Assembly: GCA_913050545.1 (NCBI GenBank)
Contig: CAJWZY010000181.1
Span: 1 to 5,245, forward strand
Source of the DNA: an uncultured bacterium
GTDB taxonomy: Bacteria > Planctomycetota > UBA8108
DNA length: 5,245 nt
Reading direction: 5' to 3'
How positions within the stretch are numbered: the first letter of the stretch is position 1; each line of letters starts with the position of its first letter. The notes beneath the pieces were generated by a model, which was not told the origin of the DNA, did not search any database, and worked only from the letters and a program-made list of their open reading frames with translations. The position numbers were made by a program, and so were the translations under genes. Positions 1-5,245 of this stretch are shown piece after piece.

Positions 1-568
1 GGGCCAGGCCGATGATGCCCGCCGAGGCGAGCCAGGCGCTGGGGTTAATTTCCCAGGCGAGGCAGAGAAAATAGAGCGCTGCCCCGATGACAATCAGCAG
101 GGTTATATTGTAGAAGAGCGGCAGGGTGCGTGACTGGATCAGGGGGAAACGATCCCGGTTCCTGCTGAGAGCCTCCAGGATGACGTTGGAAGCGCGGATC
201 GCGAACACGGCGAGGAAAACTATACCAAGGGTCTTGAGAATCGCCAGCGTCGGCCCGAGGGCCGCCCCTAAAAAACCAGCCTGGACAACCGCCATACCCA
301 GTCCGATGAGAAGGACAACCATGAAGACCGGGCGATGCATCAACTTGATGAGATCATCATCGATCGTTGTCTCGGTTTTCCCGACCCACCGCCCGACCAG
401 GCTGGTGAGCACCCATGCTGCAAGCTTTGCACAGACGACCGTCAACGCGATGATAATCACCGGCTGGACCCCCGGCCAATCACCGATGTTATTCCAGAGG
501 TTCTTAACCGGCGACCAGATCGTATCGATAAAGGAGCCCTGGGCTATAGTCAGGGACAAGGTTTCCAT
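1..568 (-). CDS. MscS-family mechanosensitive ion channel, N-terminal part (cut by window edge)
   Basis: Inner-membrane channel of the small-conductance mechanosensitive family, which opens under membrane tension to release solutes during hypo-osmotic shock. The 189 visible residues begin METLSLTIAQ. Hydrophobic segments lie at about 36-58, 80-97, 106-130 and 150-171, so at least four helices precede the pore helix. That is more than the two before the pore in E. coli MscS and closer to the YnaI-like layout. Residues 62-80 hold the K-T-x-T-x-I-D-D-D-L stretch and R-P pair common before the core in this family. Residues 172-189 (WEINPSAWLASAGIIGLA) match the loop and start of the glycine/alanine-rich TM3 pore helix, the best family signature here. 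The rest of the pore and the cytoplasmic domain lie outside the window. The ATG at 568 has GGAG eight bases upstream. The gene follows lptG on the same strand after 156 bases. Family assignment is firm; subfamily is not. Confidence 0.88.
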   Translation of the reverse strand, partial: METLSLTIAQGSFIDTIWSPVKNLWNNIGDWPGVQPVIIIALTVVCAKLAAWVLTSLVGRWVGKTETTIDDDLIKLMHRPVFMVVLLIGLGMAVVQAGFLGAALGPTLAILKTLGIVFLAVFAIRASNVILEALSRNRDRFPLIQSRTLPLFYNITLLIVIGAALYFLCLAWEINPSAWLASAGIIGLA

Positions 569-576
569 CTGTTTCT

Positions 577-580
577 CTCC
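577..580 (-). promoter_or_regulatory. Shine-Dalgarno of the MscS-family gene
   Basis: GGAG on the minus strand, eight bases before the ATG at 568-566. It supports this start codon, and the hydrophobic segments all fall downstream of it. Confidence 0.6.
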
Positions 581-686
581 ACTTTTTTCCGGCTCTTCAC
601 TCAGCTCCGGGCAGGCTGGCTGCTGGAAACGAAAAACCACCGTTCGCCGCCGCGGATGCGACTGCAGCGCTCAACCTGTCGCTTTT

Positions 687-715
687 GTAATAACCAACCG
701 CCAGCCAGATGGCAA
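687..715 (-). promoter_or_regulatory. Possible sigma70-type promoter for the MscS-family gene
   Basis: On the minus strand, TTGCCA (715-710) is followed after 17 bases by TATTAC (692-687). The -35 matches consensus at five of six positions and the -10 at four of six, lacking the important last T. It lies just past the lptG stop and would give a leader of roughly 110 bases before the ATG at 568. Read-through from lptFG is the alternative. The match is modest and could be chance. Confidence 0.33.
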
Positions 716-724
716 GCCTTTGCC

Positions 725-1945
725 CTAGCTGGGCAGGTCTCTCCACCAGCTCAGCGACAGGGCCAGGAAAAGAAAGGGGCCCAGAACCGCCCCAATTGCA
801 GGGGAGAGAAGACCCTGCGCTCCCAGCTCCTGGCAGAAGGCGCCAACAACAAAATAAGCCGTTCCAAGGCAGGCGGCGAGAAAAGCTCCAAAGAAGATAT
901 TGCTGGTACCTGAATAAATGATGACGGGCAACCCGAGCAGGAGCAGGAGGAGGTTATGAACTGGATGGAAAATGCGGGAGTAGTACTTCCCCTTCCAGCT
1001 CCGGTCAGAGGGCTCGGTTTTCATCTTTCTCCTCAGATCAGCCAGGCTCATATGGGCAACCTGCGCTTCACGCGCCTCGAGGTCTGCTGGTACCAGGTCG
1101 GTCTTCCGGCCTAGGACGATCTCGAACTCTTGTTCACTGAACGATTTCGACAGGCGATCCGCACCCCCCACCACCTCCGGCTGGGAAACGATCACCAGCC
1201 GTGAACGCGGGGCGCCCTCGCTGAATTCAAAAGGTTCATAGCGCGCAATCGAGCCCTCCTTCATCAGCCAGTACCCGTCGCCCAGGCTGGGCTGAACCCA
1301 CTGCATCTGCCCGGCCTGGATCACCGAGTCGGGCTGCTTACCCGGCCTCGTCGGCAGGACCAGGACCCCCTCCGCGCGCTGCTCGTTGATGAGATAACGT
1401 TTGATGAGAACGAGGATGCCAGCCTTGGTATCCTTGTACTTCAGGTCCCGCACCTCGAGCTTGCCCTTGCGCTTGCTGGACATTTCACTGAAGGCCTCAC
1501 GGGTTCCCGGCAGCCACCGGTCCTGGATGAGAAAGGTACCCGCGGAGACCAGGCAGGCAGCAAAGAGGACCGGCATGAAGAGCCTCCTGTAGCTGCGGCC
1601 ATTAGCGAGAATCGGGATCAATTCATTCGACCTCTGGAGCATGGTCAGGGTGAAGAGACCGGAGGCAAGACAGACGATGGGACCGAGCACCTGGCAGAAG
1701 ATAATCGGCAGGTTGATTCCGTAATAACGAACCATCAGGCTGAAAAGTTCACCGAGAGAATCCGCCTGGCGATTGAAGTTATCCAGGTTCTCCACCAGGT
1801 CGATGAGCACGAAGATCAGGCAGAAGCTCAGCAGGTTGACCACGTAGACTCCCAGGAAGATACGCAGGATGTAGAGATCAAGGGTCGGTGAGAACCTCCC
1901 GGTCAATTCGGGGCAGCCTTTCCTGATTCTTTCGAAGAGAGACAT
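725..1945 (-). CDS. lptG: LPS export ABC transporter permease LptG
   Basis: One of the two permease halves of LptB2FG, the inner-membrane machine that extracts lipopolysaccharide and pushes it onto the periplasmic Lpt bridge. The 406 residues show the YjgP/YjgQ family layout. Three N-terminal helices (about 26-52, 78-104, 122-142) are followed by a periplasmic beta-rich domain (about 145-320) and three C-terminal helices (about 327-345, 349-372, 379-401). Family marks are QRSNELIPILANGRSYRRL at 104-122, which is the cytoplasmic coupling region contacting the ATPase, and HPVHNLLLLLLGLPVIIYSG at 327-346. The GAQGLLSP stretch at 375-382 before the last helix favours LptG over LptF. E. coli LptG is about 360 residues, so this one is somewhat longer. 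Asp49 appears to sit where E. coli LptG has Lys34, by eye alignment. Its start lies six bases after the lptF stop and it has a good ribosome site, so the pair is co-transcribed. No lptB is visible. Confidence 0.9.
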   Translation of the reverse strand: MSLFERIRKGCPELTGRFSPTLDLYILRIFLGVYVVNLLSFCLIFVLIDLVENLDNFNRQADSLGELFSLMVRYYGINLPIIFCQVLGPIVCLASGLFTLTMLQRSNELIPILANGRSYRRLFMPVLFAACLVSAGTFLIQDRWLPGTREAFSEMSSKRKGKLEVRDLKYKDTKAGILVLIKRYLINEQRAEGVLVLPTRPGKQPDSVIQAGQMQWVQPSLGDGYWLMKEGSIARYEPFEFSEGAPRSRLVIVSQPEVVGGADRLSKSFSEQEFEIVLGRKTDLVPADLEAREAQVAHMSLADLRRKMKTEPSDRSWKGKYYSRIFHPVHNLLLLLLGLPVIIYSGTSNIFFGAFLAACLGTAYFVVGAFCQELGAQGLLSPAIGAVLGPFLFLALSLSWWRDLPS

Positions 1946-1951
1946 ACCGCT

Positions 1952-3223
1952 CTACCTCGTTACCTTTCTCTCAAGACGCCACAGCCCCCAGCCCAGCATG
2001 CAGACCATCAGCACGGCAGGCACCTGCACAAAAGGCAGGGGAAGAAGACCCTTGTGAACGGCCAGCTGGAAGACAACCGTGCCTCCGTAAAATACCGACG
2101 GCACTACTGCGCAGGACACGAAGAACGGCAGCAACCTGTTGCCTGAATTCAGGAAGAGGGCGATCAGCCCCCCCATCAGGACGAAGAGTCCGCAGCTGAA
2201 CATACGCCCGATCCGACCGTGGTATTCAAACTGCAGGCGCTCGAGGGCCTTCGCCTCCGCCGCCGGAGGCTTCCCCCCGAAGGTGCCCCCCAGGGCGGCG
2301 ATCTCCGCGGAGAGCTCACGGTTGTTGAGCTCCTTGCCCTTCCTGGATCGCTTCGCCTTCCGTGCCGGATCAAAGGAGATATCCAGCTGGTCAAGGTGCA
2401 TGCGCTGGAAAAAGTAGTTGGACCCTCCCGAATGGAGCTCACTCGAATAAAAAACACTCACGTCCCGCAGCTCGATGATGATATGCCCGGCAAGATCTTT
2501 GTCCACTGGCTCCACCGGCTTCCCGGCCGCCGCCGGGGAGAGAGCCGAGGCTCTCCTGAAGGGGACCTCCTCGGGAAAGAGAATCGTCCCCTCTCCCGCA
2601 TAGAGGCAGTATGGATAGGAGACCAGGTCGAGCTTCTCGATCTTCTCCCTGCTCAGGATCTCATCGGTGTCGGAATCTGTGCGCGGCCCGACAAACACGC
2701 CCGTCAGTCTCCTGCCCTCATGCTCCATGATCCACAGGTTCAGGTTACCGAAGCGGAAATCCCGGTTGTTCCCCTTGCCGAGGGACCGGAACTGCTCGAT
2801 GAGAAGGCTGCCCACATCGTTGCGCTTGTGCTTCATCAGGGGAACCACGAACCCATTGATGAAATACCCTGAAAAAGAGAACACCAACCCAAGGAGGAGC
2901 GCCGGCAGCAGGATCTTACGATTGGACATGCCGAAGCTGCGGGCGGCCATGACCTCACGGTCAGCCACGAACCTGCCGTAGACCAGGCTGGAGGCGAACA
3001 TCAAGGCCAGGGGAATACTGTCACTGAGCATGGCAATCGCCGCGTACCACAGGACCGGAAGCACCAGCGGCAGGTCGAGGTCATACCTTCCCGCCGCCAG
3101 TATTGAAACGAGCAGCGAATAGCTCAGCTCCAGTACCAGGAGTGAGAAGAGAAAGGTCTTGGAGATCTCAAGCGCGATATGCCGCGTGAGTCCCCAGGAT
3201 GTTCCTGCCCGCATGCTGTTCAT
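1952..3223 (-). CDS. lptF: LPS export ABC transporter permease LptF
   Basis: Partner permease to LptG in the inner-membrane LPS extractor. From the ATG at 3223 it is 423 residues, longer than E. coli LptF (366). Helices lie at about 22-43, 58-83 and 103-126. A large soluble periplasmic region spans roughly 130-335, followed by helices at about 339-357, 364-388 and 398-415. Residues 84-106 (R-F-x-x-D-R-E, then A-R-S-F-G-M-S) match the family's cytoplasmic coupling segment. Part of the extra length is a basic stretch, PARKAKRSRKGKELNNRELS, at 286-305, and an Ala/Pro-rich segment at 228-240. The frame stays open upstream to a GTG at 3385, which would add 54 residues. I prefer 3223 because the extension has no ribosome site, is not hydrophobic in a useful way and covers a terminator-like hairpin. 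The ATG at 3214 is also possible. The Shine-Dalgarno for 3223 is weak (GGCGGA, five bases upstream). Confidence 0.87.
   Translation of the reverse strand: MNSMRAGTSWGLTRHIALEISKTFLFSLLVLELSYSLLVSILAAGRYDLDLPLVLPVLWYAAIAMLSDSIPLALMFASSLVYGRFVADREVMAARSFGMSNRKILLPALLLGLVFSFSGYFINGFVVPLMKHKRNDVGSLLIEQFRSLGKGNNRDFRFGNLNLWIMEHEGRRLTGVFVGPRTDSDTDEILSREKIEKLDLVSYPYCLYAGEGTILFPEEVPFRRASALSPAAAGKPVEPVDKDLAGHIIIELRDVSVFYSSELHSGGSNYFFQRMHLDQLDISFDPARKAKRSRKGKELNNRELSAEIAALGGTFGGKPPAAEAKALERLQFEYHGRIGRMFSCGLFVLMGGLIALFLNSGNRLLPFFVSCAVVPSVFYGGTVVFQLAVHKGLLPLPFVQVPAVLMVCMLGWGLWRLERKVTR
1954..1958 (-). promoter_or_regulatory. Shine-Dalgarno of lptG overlapping the lptF stop
   Basis: GAGGT on the minus strand, eight bases before the lptG ATG (1945). 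Its last base is the first base of the lptF TAG (1954-1952). This arrangement suggests translational coupling of the two permease halves, which are needed in equal numbers. Confidence 0.65.
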
Positions 3224-3249
3224 CAGGGTCCGCCAATAGATATCACCGG

Positions 3250-3277
3250 AAAAACGCGCGCCGCTGGCTCGCGCGCG
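3250..3277 (-). terminator. Terminator-like hairpin in the lptF leader (possible attenuator)
   Basis: Read on the minus strand, CGCGCGC (3277-3271) and GCGCGCG (3261-3255) form a perfect seven-pair, all-GC stem with a nine-base loop. Five T residues (3254-3250) follow at once, as in an intrinsic terminator. It ends 27 bases before the lptF ATG at 3223. That leaves too little room for a promoter between the two, so a functional hairpin would have to be conditional. The opposite strand has no T tract and would not terminate. If translation starts at the GTG at 3385, this is instead coding sequence. Confidence 0.45.
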
Positions 3278-3307
3278 GGGCGACCAGTCGAACTGCAATC
3301 GCCCACA

Positions 3308-3348
3308 GTATCCAAGAAGCTGACCAAATGTTACACGACACTGGATAC
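3308..3348. repeat. Seven-base inverted repeat with 27-base spacer
   Basis: GTATCCA (3308-3314) and TGGATAC (3342-3348) are exact reverse complements. In an lptF leader transcript they could pair around a large loop upstream of the terminator-like hairpin, or they could be two half-sites for a protein. Arms of this length with a free spacer arise often by chance, so function is unproven. Confidence 0.25.
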
Positions 3349-3444
3349 GAAATTCGAAAAGTAAGAGTAGAGATGAGGCGGCCACGGGTAGATTTCTGAT
3401 CTTATCGGCACCAGTTCAGCTTTTCCGGCCCCTCCAAAACCCCG

Positions 3445-3481
3445 CCTGAATTGCGTTATCTTGCCAGATACTTGAATCAGG
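3445..3481. promoter_or_regulatory. Imperfect nested dyad over the -35 box; candidate operator
   Basis: TATCT (3457-3461) and AGATA (3466-3470) flank TGCC, and an outer pair CCTGA (3445-3449) and TCAGG (3477-3481) is centred within half a base of the same point. The -35 hexamer TTGCCA (3461-3466) lies at the centre. A protein bound here would block RNA polymerase, so a repressor site for the aminotransferase-pheA operon is the natural reading. It does not resemble the TyrR or TrpR consensus as I know them. Each arm alone is short; the shared centre and position are what make it notable. Confidence 0.35.
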
Positions 3482-3490
3482 TCGTATAAT
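3461..3490 (+). promoter_or_regulatory. Sigma70-type promoter of the aminotransferase-pheA operon
   Basis: TTGCCA (3461-3466), an 18-base spacer, then a perfect TATAAT (3485-3490). The -35 matches five of six consensus bases. Transcription would start near 3497, giving a leader of about 43 bases, T-rich at first. That is too short for a leader-peptide attenuator of the classic pheA kind, so control here more likely acts on initiation. Confidence 0.75.
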
Positions 3491-3539
3491 CATCGGTCTT
3501 TGTTTTTTCTTATCGGACTCCATCGGAAGACCCCCAGAG

Positions 3540-4586
3540 ATGACCCCGGAAATCACCGGAGATAATAAAAAGCCGCTGCCGGACTGGAACACCCTGACGT
3601 TCTCCCTTACAGAAACTGACTACATGTACAGGTGCCTGGGAGACACGGAGGGGGACCCGGTCTGGGACGAGGGCGAGTTCATACCTTTCCAGGACATCTC
3701 GCTGTCGCCGGCGGCAGCCCTAATGTCATACGGGGTAGGAGTTTTCGAGGGTCTCAAGGCCCAGAAAACAGCCGATGGAAGAATCCTTCTGTTTCGACCT
3801 GATGCCAATGCCCGGCGTTTGCAGAGCTCGGCTGAAAGGCTCATGATGCCGCCTTTCCCGGCCGAGCAGTTTGTCGAGGCCTGTATCGAGGTTGTGAAGA
3901 TGAACTCCCGCTTCGTTCCGGAGCTCGAGTACGGCTCACTCTACCTGCGTCCCATGCAGCATGCGACAGAGCCGCAGCTCGGCCTGGGACCCTGCAGGCA
4001 CTTCTCCACTCATATCTTCGCCAGCCCGGTAGGCAGCTACTTCCGGGGCGGCCGCCCACAGGGGGTCCGCCTGAAGGTGCTGGAGCAGGGCCGCGTAGCC
4101 CCCGGGGGAACCGGCTCGGCAAAAGCGATGGGGAACTACGCCGGTGCCATCTGGGTTGCCCATGAGTGGAAAGACCAGGGCTTCGACGATGTGCTCTACC
4201 TCGACTCACACCATCTGCAGTACCTCACCGAGACCAGCGGCTCGAACCCCTTCGTGCTGCTGAAGTCCGGCGTGCTGGTGACCCCGGGGCTCGACAGCCA
4301 GATTCTGCCAGGGGTTACCCGTGACTCGACCATCGAGATTGCCCGTAACCTGCTGGGCCTGGAGGTGGAGGAACGGGAAATCTCGATCCAGGAGGTGCTG
4401 GATAACGGGCAGGAGCTTTTCTGCAGCGGCACGGCCTGGACACTTCTGAGCGCGCGGGAAATTGTCTACCGGGACGAGACCAGAACCTTCGAGAAAGAAG
4501 ACCTCCGAAACGAGATCCTTGAGATCCTGCGTGCGATCCAGACAGGCCAGAGAGATGATCCCTTCAGCTGGATACGGGAGGTCTAA
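3540..4586 (+). CDS. ilvE: Class IV PLP aminotransferase, plant-like branched-chain type (IlvE-like)
   Basis: Transfers amino groups between glutamate and 2-oxo acids; family members make Leu, Ile and Val in the cytosol. At 348 residues it fits the longer, plant/mammal-like branch of the family. Visible marks include TDYMY (26-30), SYGVGVFEGLKA (63-74), RPDANARRLQSSAERLMMP (86-104) and SLYLRP (133-138). The PLP lysine is Lys195 in GTGSAKAMGNYAG, and Glu231, expected to contact the pyridine nitrogen, lies in YLTETSGSNPF. ILPGVTRDS (255-263) and the SGTA phosphate/carboxylate loop (296-299) follow. All key residues are present. Odd points are Trp300 directly after GTA and Gly234 in the pocket region, where mammalian BCAT has Thr. 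The ATG at 3540 has GGAAGA nine bases upstream. The stop lies one base before pheA, so phenylpyruvate is a plausible second substrate. The family is certain; the exact substrate, and so the symbol, is inferred. Confidence 0.88.
   Translation: MTPEITGDNKKPLPDWNTLTFSLTETDYMYRCLGDTEGDPVWDEGEFIPFQDISLSPAAALMSYGVGVFEGLKAQKTADGRILLFRPDANARRLQSSAERLMMPPFPAEQFVEACIEVVKMNSRFVPELEYGSLYLRPMQHATEPQLGLGPCRHFSTHIFASPVGSYFRGGRPQGVRLKVLEQGRVAPGGTGSAKAMGNYAGAIWVAHEWKDQGFDDVLYLDSHHLQYLTETSGSNPFVLLKSGVLVTPGLDSQILPGVTRDSTIEIARNLLGLEVEEREISIQEVLDNGQELFCSGTAWTLLSAREIVYRDETRTFEKEDLRNEILEILRAIQTGQRDDPFSWIREV
4576..4581 (+). promoter_or_regulatory. Shine-Dalgarno of pheA inside the aminotransferase 3' end
   Basis: GGGAGG, six bases before the ATG at 4588 and within the last codons of the upstream gene. 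With a one-base gap between stop (4584-4586) and start, translation of the two genes is probably coupled. It also fixes the pheA start. Confidence 0.7.
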
Positions 4587-4587
4587 G

Positions 4588-5245
4588 ATGGATCTCGACC
4601 AATGCCGCAAAGACATCAATCGTATCGATAAAGATATCCTCGAGCTGCTCGTCAAGAGACGGGGCATCAGCCGGAAGGTCATCGAGGATAAAATCGAGAA
4701 GGGACTGCCGCTTCGCGATGCCGTTCGTGAAGGAGTGGTGCTCGAAACCCTCATCAAGGCCGGGCGAAAGCTCGAGCTCGATGCTCACTTCGTGACCCGG
4801 GTCTTCCACGAGATTATCGAGGACTCGGTGCGCTCCCAGGAGTCCTTCCTCCAGAACAACCTCAATCCTTCCACCGAGAAAATGCTCTGCGTCGCCTACC
4901 AGGGCGTCGAGGGCGCCTATAGCCACCTTGCGGGACAGAAGTTCTTTCGCGGCCAGATCGATAATTGCTCATTCGAGGGCTACAAGAACTTTTCCGACGT
5001 GGTGGCCGCGGTCGAGAACGGCCAGGCGGATTACGCGATTCTGCCCATTGAAAACACCACCGCGGGCAGCATCAACGCGGTCTACGACCTGCTGCTGGCC
5101 ACCAAGCTCAATATCGTGGGCGAGGAGATCTTCCCGGTCCAGCACTGCCTGCTGGGACTCGAGAAGGCACCCCTGTCGACGATCCAGCGCATCTACTCGC
5201 ATTACCAGGCGCTTGCCCAGTGCTCCGATTTCCTCTCCAGGCTCA
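4588..5245 (+). CDS. pheA: Bifunctional chorismate mutase/prephenate dehydratase (P-protein), N-terminal part
   Basis: Catalyses chorismate to prephenate and prephenate to phenylpyruvate, the committed steps to phenylalanine. The first 219 residues are visible; the gene runs off the right edge. Residues 1-90 are an AroQ-type chorismate mutase: CRKDINRIDKDILELLVKRR (6-25), Lys35, and LRDAVRE (42-48). By eye alignment, Arg7, Arg24 or Arg25, Lys35, Arg47 and Glu48 correspond to the E. coli active-site set. LDAHFVTRVFHEIIEDSV (64-81) closely resembles proteobacterial PheA. The dehydratase domain starts near residue 101 with VAYQGVEGAYSHLA (102-115), then YAILPIENTTAG (149-160), DLLL (167-170) and HCLLG (186-190). 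SHYQALAQC (204-212) has Tyr where SHP is usual. The catalytic Thr region and the C-terminal ACT domain, which senses phenylalanine, lie beyond the window. It sits directly behind the aminotransferase under one promoter. Confidence 0.93.
   Translation, partial: MDLDQCRKDINRIDKDILELLVKRRGISRKVIEDKIEKGLPLRDAVREGVVLETLIKAGRKLELDAHFVTRVFHEIIEDSVRSQESFLQNNLNPSTEKMLCVAYQGVEGAYSHLAGQKFFRGQIDNCSFEGYKNFSDVVAAVENGQADYAILPIENTTAGSINAVYDLLLATKLNIVGEEIFPVQHCLLGLEKAPLSTIQRIYSHYQALAQCSDFLSRL

Larger units (their letters stand above)
3224..3539. other. Divergent intergenic region between lptF and the aminotransferase operon
   Basis: A 316-base region without a convincing gene. It contains the plus-strand promoter for the aminotransferase-pheA operon with a dyad on its -35 box, a terminator-like hairpin facing lptF, and a 7-base inverted repeat (3308-3314 and 3342-3348). 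It also has a 9-base direct repeat TCTTATCGG at 3400-3408 and 3508-3516. No confident promoter for lptF was found. The best -10-like hexamers on the minus strand (for example TAACAT near 3333) lack a matching -35. The minus-strand frame joined to lptF is open here to a GTG at 3385, so a longer LptF cannot be fully excluded. Confidence 0.7.

Noticed and set aside
711..724. GGCAA-GCCT-TTGCC hairpin just after the lptG stop, as a terminator
   Set aside because: Only five base pairs and no T tract on either strand; it also overlaps the candidate -35 of the channel gene.
126..913. Plus-strand open frames of 192-200 codons opposite the channel gene and lptG end
   Set aside because: They lie antisense to recognised genes, show Arg/Pro/Ser-rich low-quality composition and no family resemblance, so they are shadows of the minus-strand genes.
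2540..2555. Seven-base-arm palindrome GAGAGCC-GA-GGCTCTC inside lptF
   Set aside because: It lies within coding sequence, has no T tract, and perfect arms of this length are expected a few times by chance in a window this size.
3497..3539. Leader-peptide attenuator for the pheA operon, as in E. coli pheL
   Set aside because: The leader from the promoter is about 43 bases, with no short Phe-rich reading frame and no terminator hairpin.
3841..4926. Minus-strand open frames opposite the aminotransferase and pheA
   Set aside because: They mirror codon structure of clearly recognisable plus-strand genes and have no domain signal or ribosome site of note.
1..5245. Mobile element, CRISPR array, toxin-antitoxin or defence system
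   Set aside because: All coding capacity is taken by five housekeeping-type genes, and no transposase, repeated array, attachment site or RNA gene was seen.

Overview
The window reads as an ordinary chromosomal stretch from a diderm (Gram-negative-type) bacterium. The two halves of the LptF/LptG lipopolysaccharide exporter imply an LPS-bearing outer membrane. Base composition is moderately GC-rich by eye. The proteins do not point to one phylum. The P-protein's linker after the mutase domain resembles proteobacterial PheA, while the aminotransferase resembles the plant-like branch of branched-chain aminotransferases. I leave the taxon open.

There are two divergent blocks. On the minus strand, reading from about 3223 down to 1, are lptF, lptG and the N-terminal part of an MscS-family mechanosensitive channel, which runs off the left edge. 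lptF and lptG are 6 bases apart, and the lptG Shine-Dalgarno overlaps the lptF stop. The channel gene follows after a 156-base gap that holds a possible promoter of its own. On the plus strand are a plant-like class IV (branched-chain type) aminotransferase (3540-4586) and, after a single base, the start of pheA (chorismate mutase/prephenate dehydratase), which runs off the right edge.

The 316-base divergent region (3224-3539) holds the most regulatory signal. It has a strong sigma70-type promoter for the aminotransferase-pheA operon (TTGCCA, 18 bases, TATAAT) with an imperfect dyad centred on its -35 box. It also has a terminator-like GC hairpin with a T5 tail, oriented toward lptF and ending about 27 bases before its start codon.

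Functionally, the minus block serves the envelope: LptF and LptG form the membrane core of the LPS extractor, and the channel would relieve osmotic stress. The plus block serves amino acid synthesis: PheA makes phenylpyruvate from chorismate, and the coupled aminotransferase is a reasonable candidate for converting it to phenylalanine, besides its expected branched-chain role. I found no mobile element, CRISPR array, tRNA, rRNA or clearly new system. The points worth a second look are the possible lptFG attenuator, the dyad on the operon promoter, and the pairing and active-site features of the aminotransferase.
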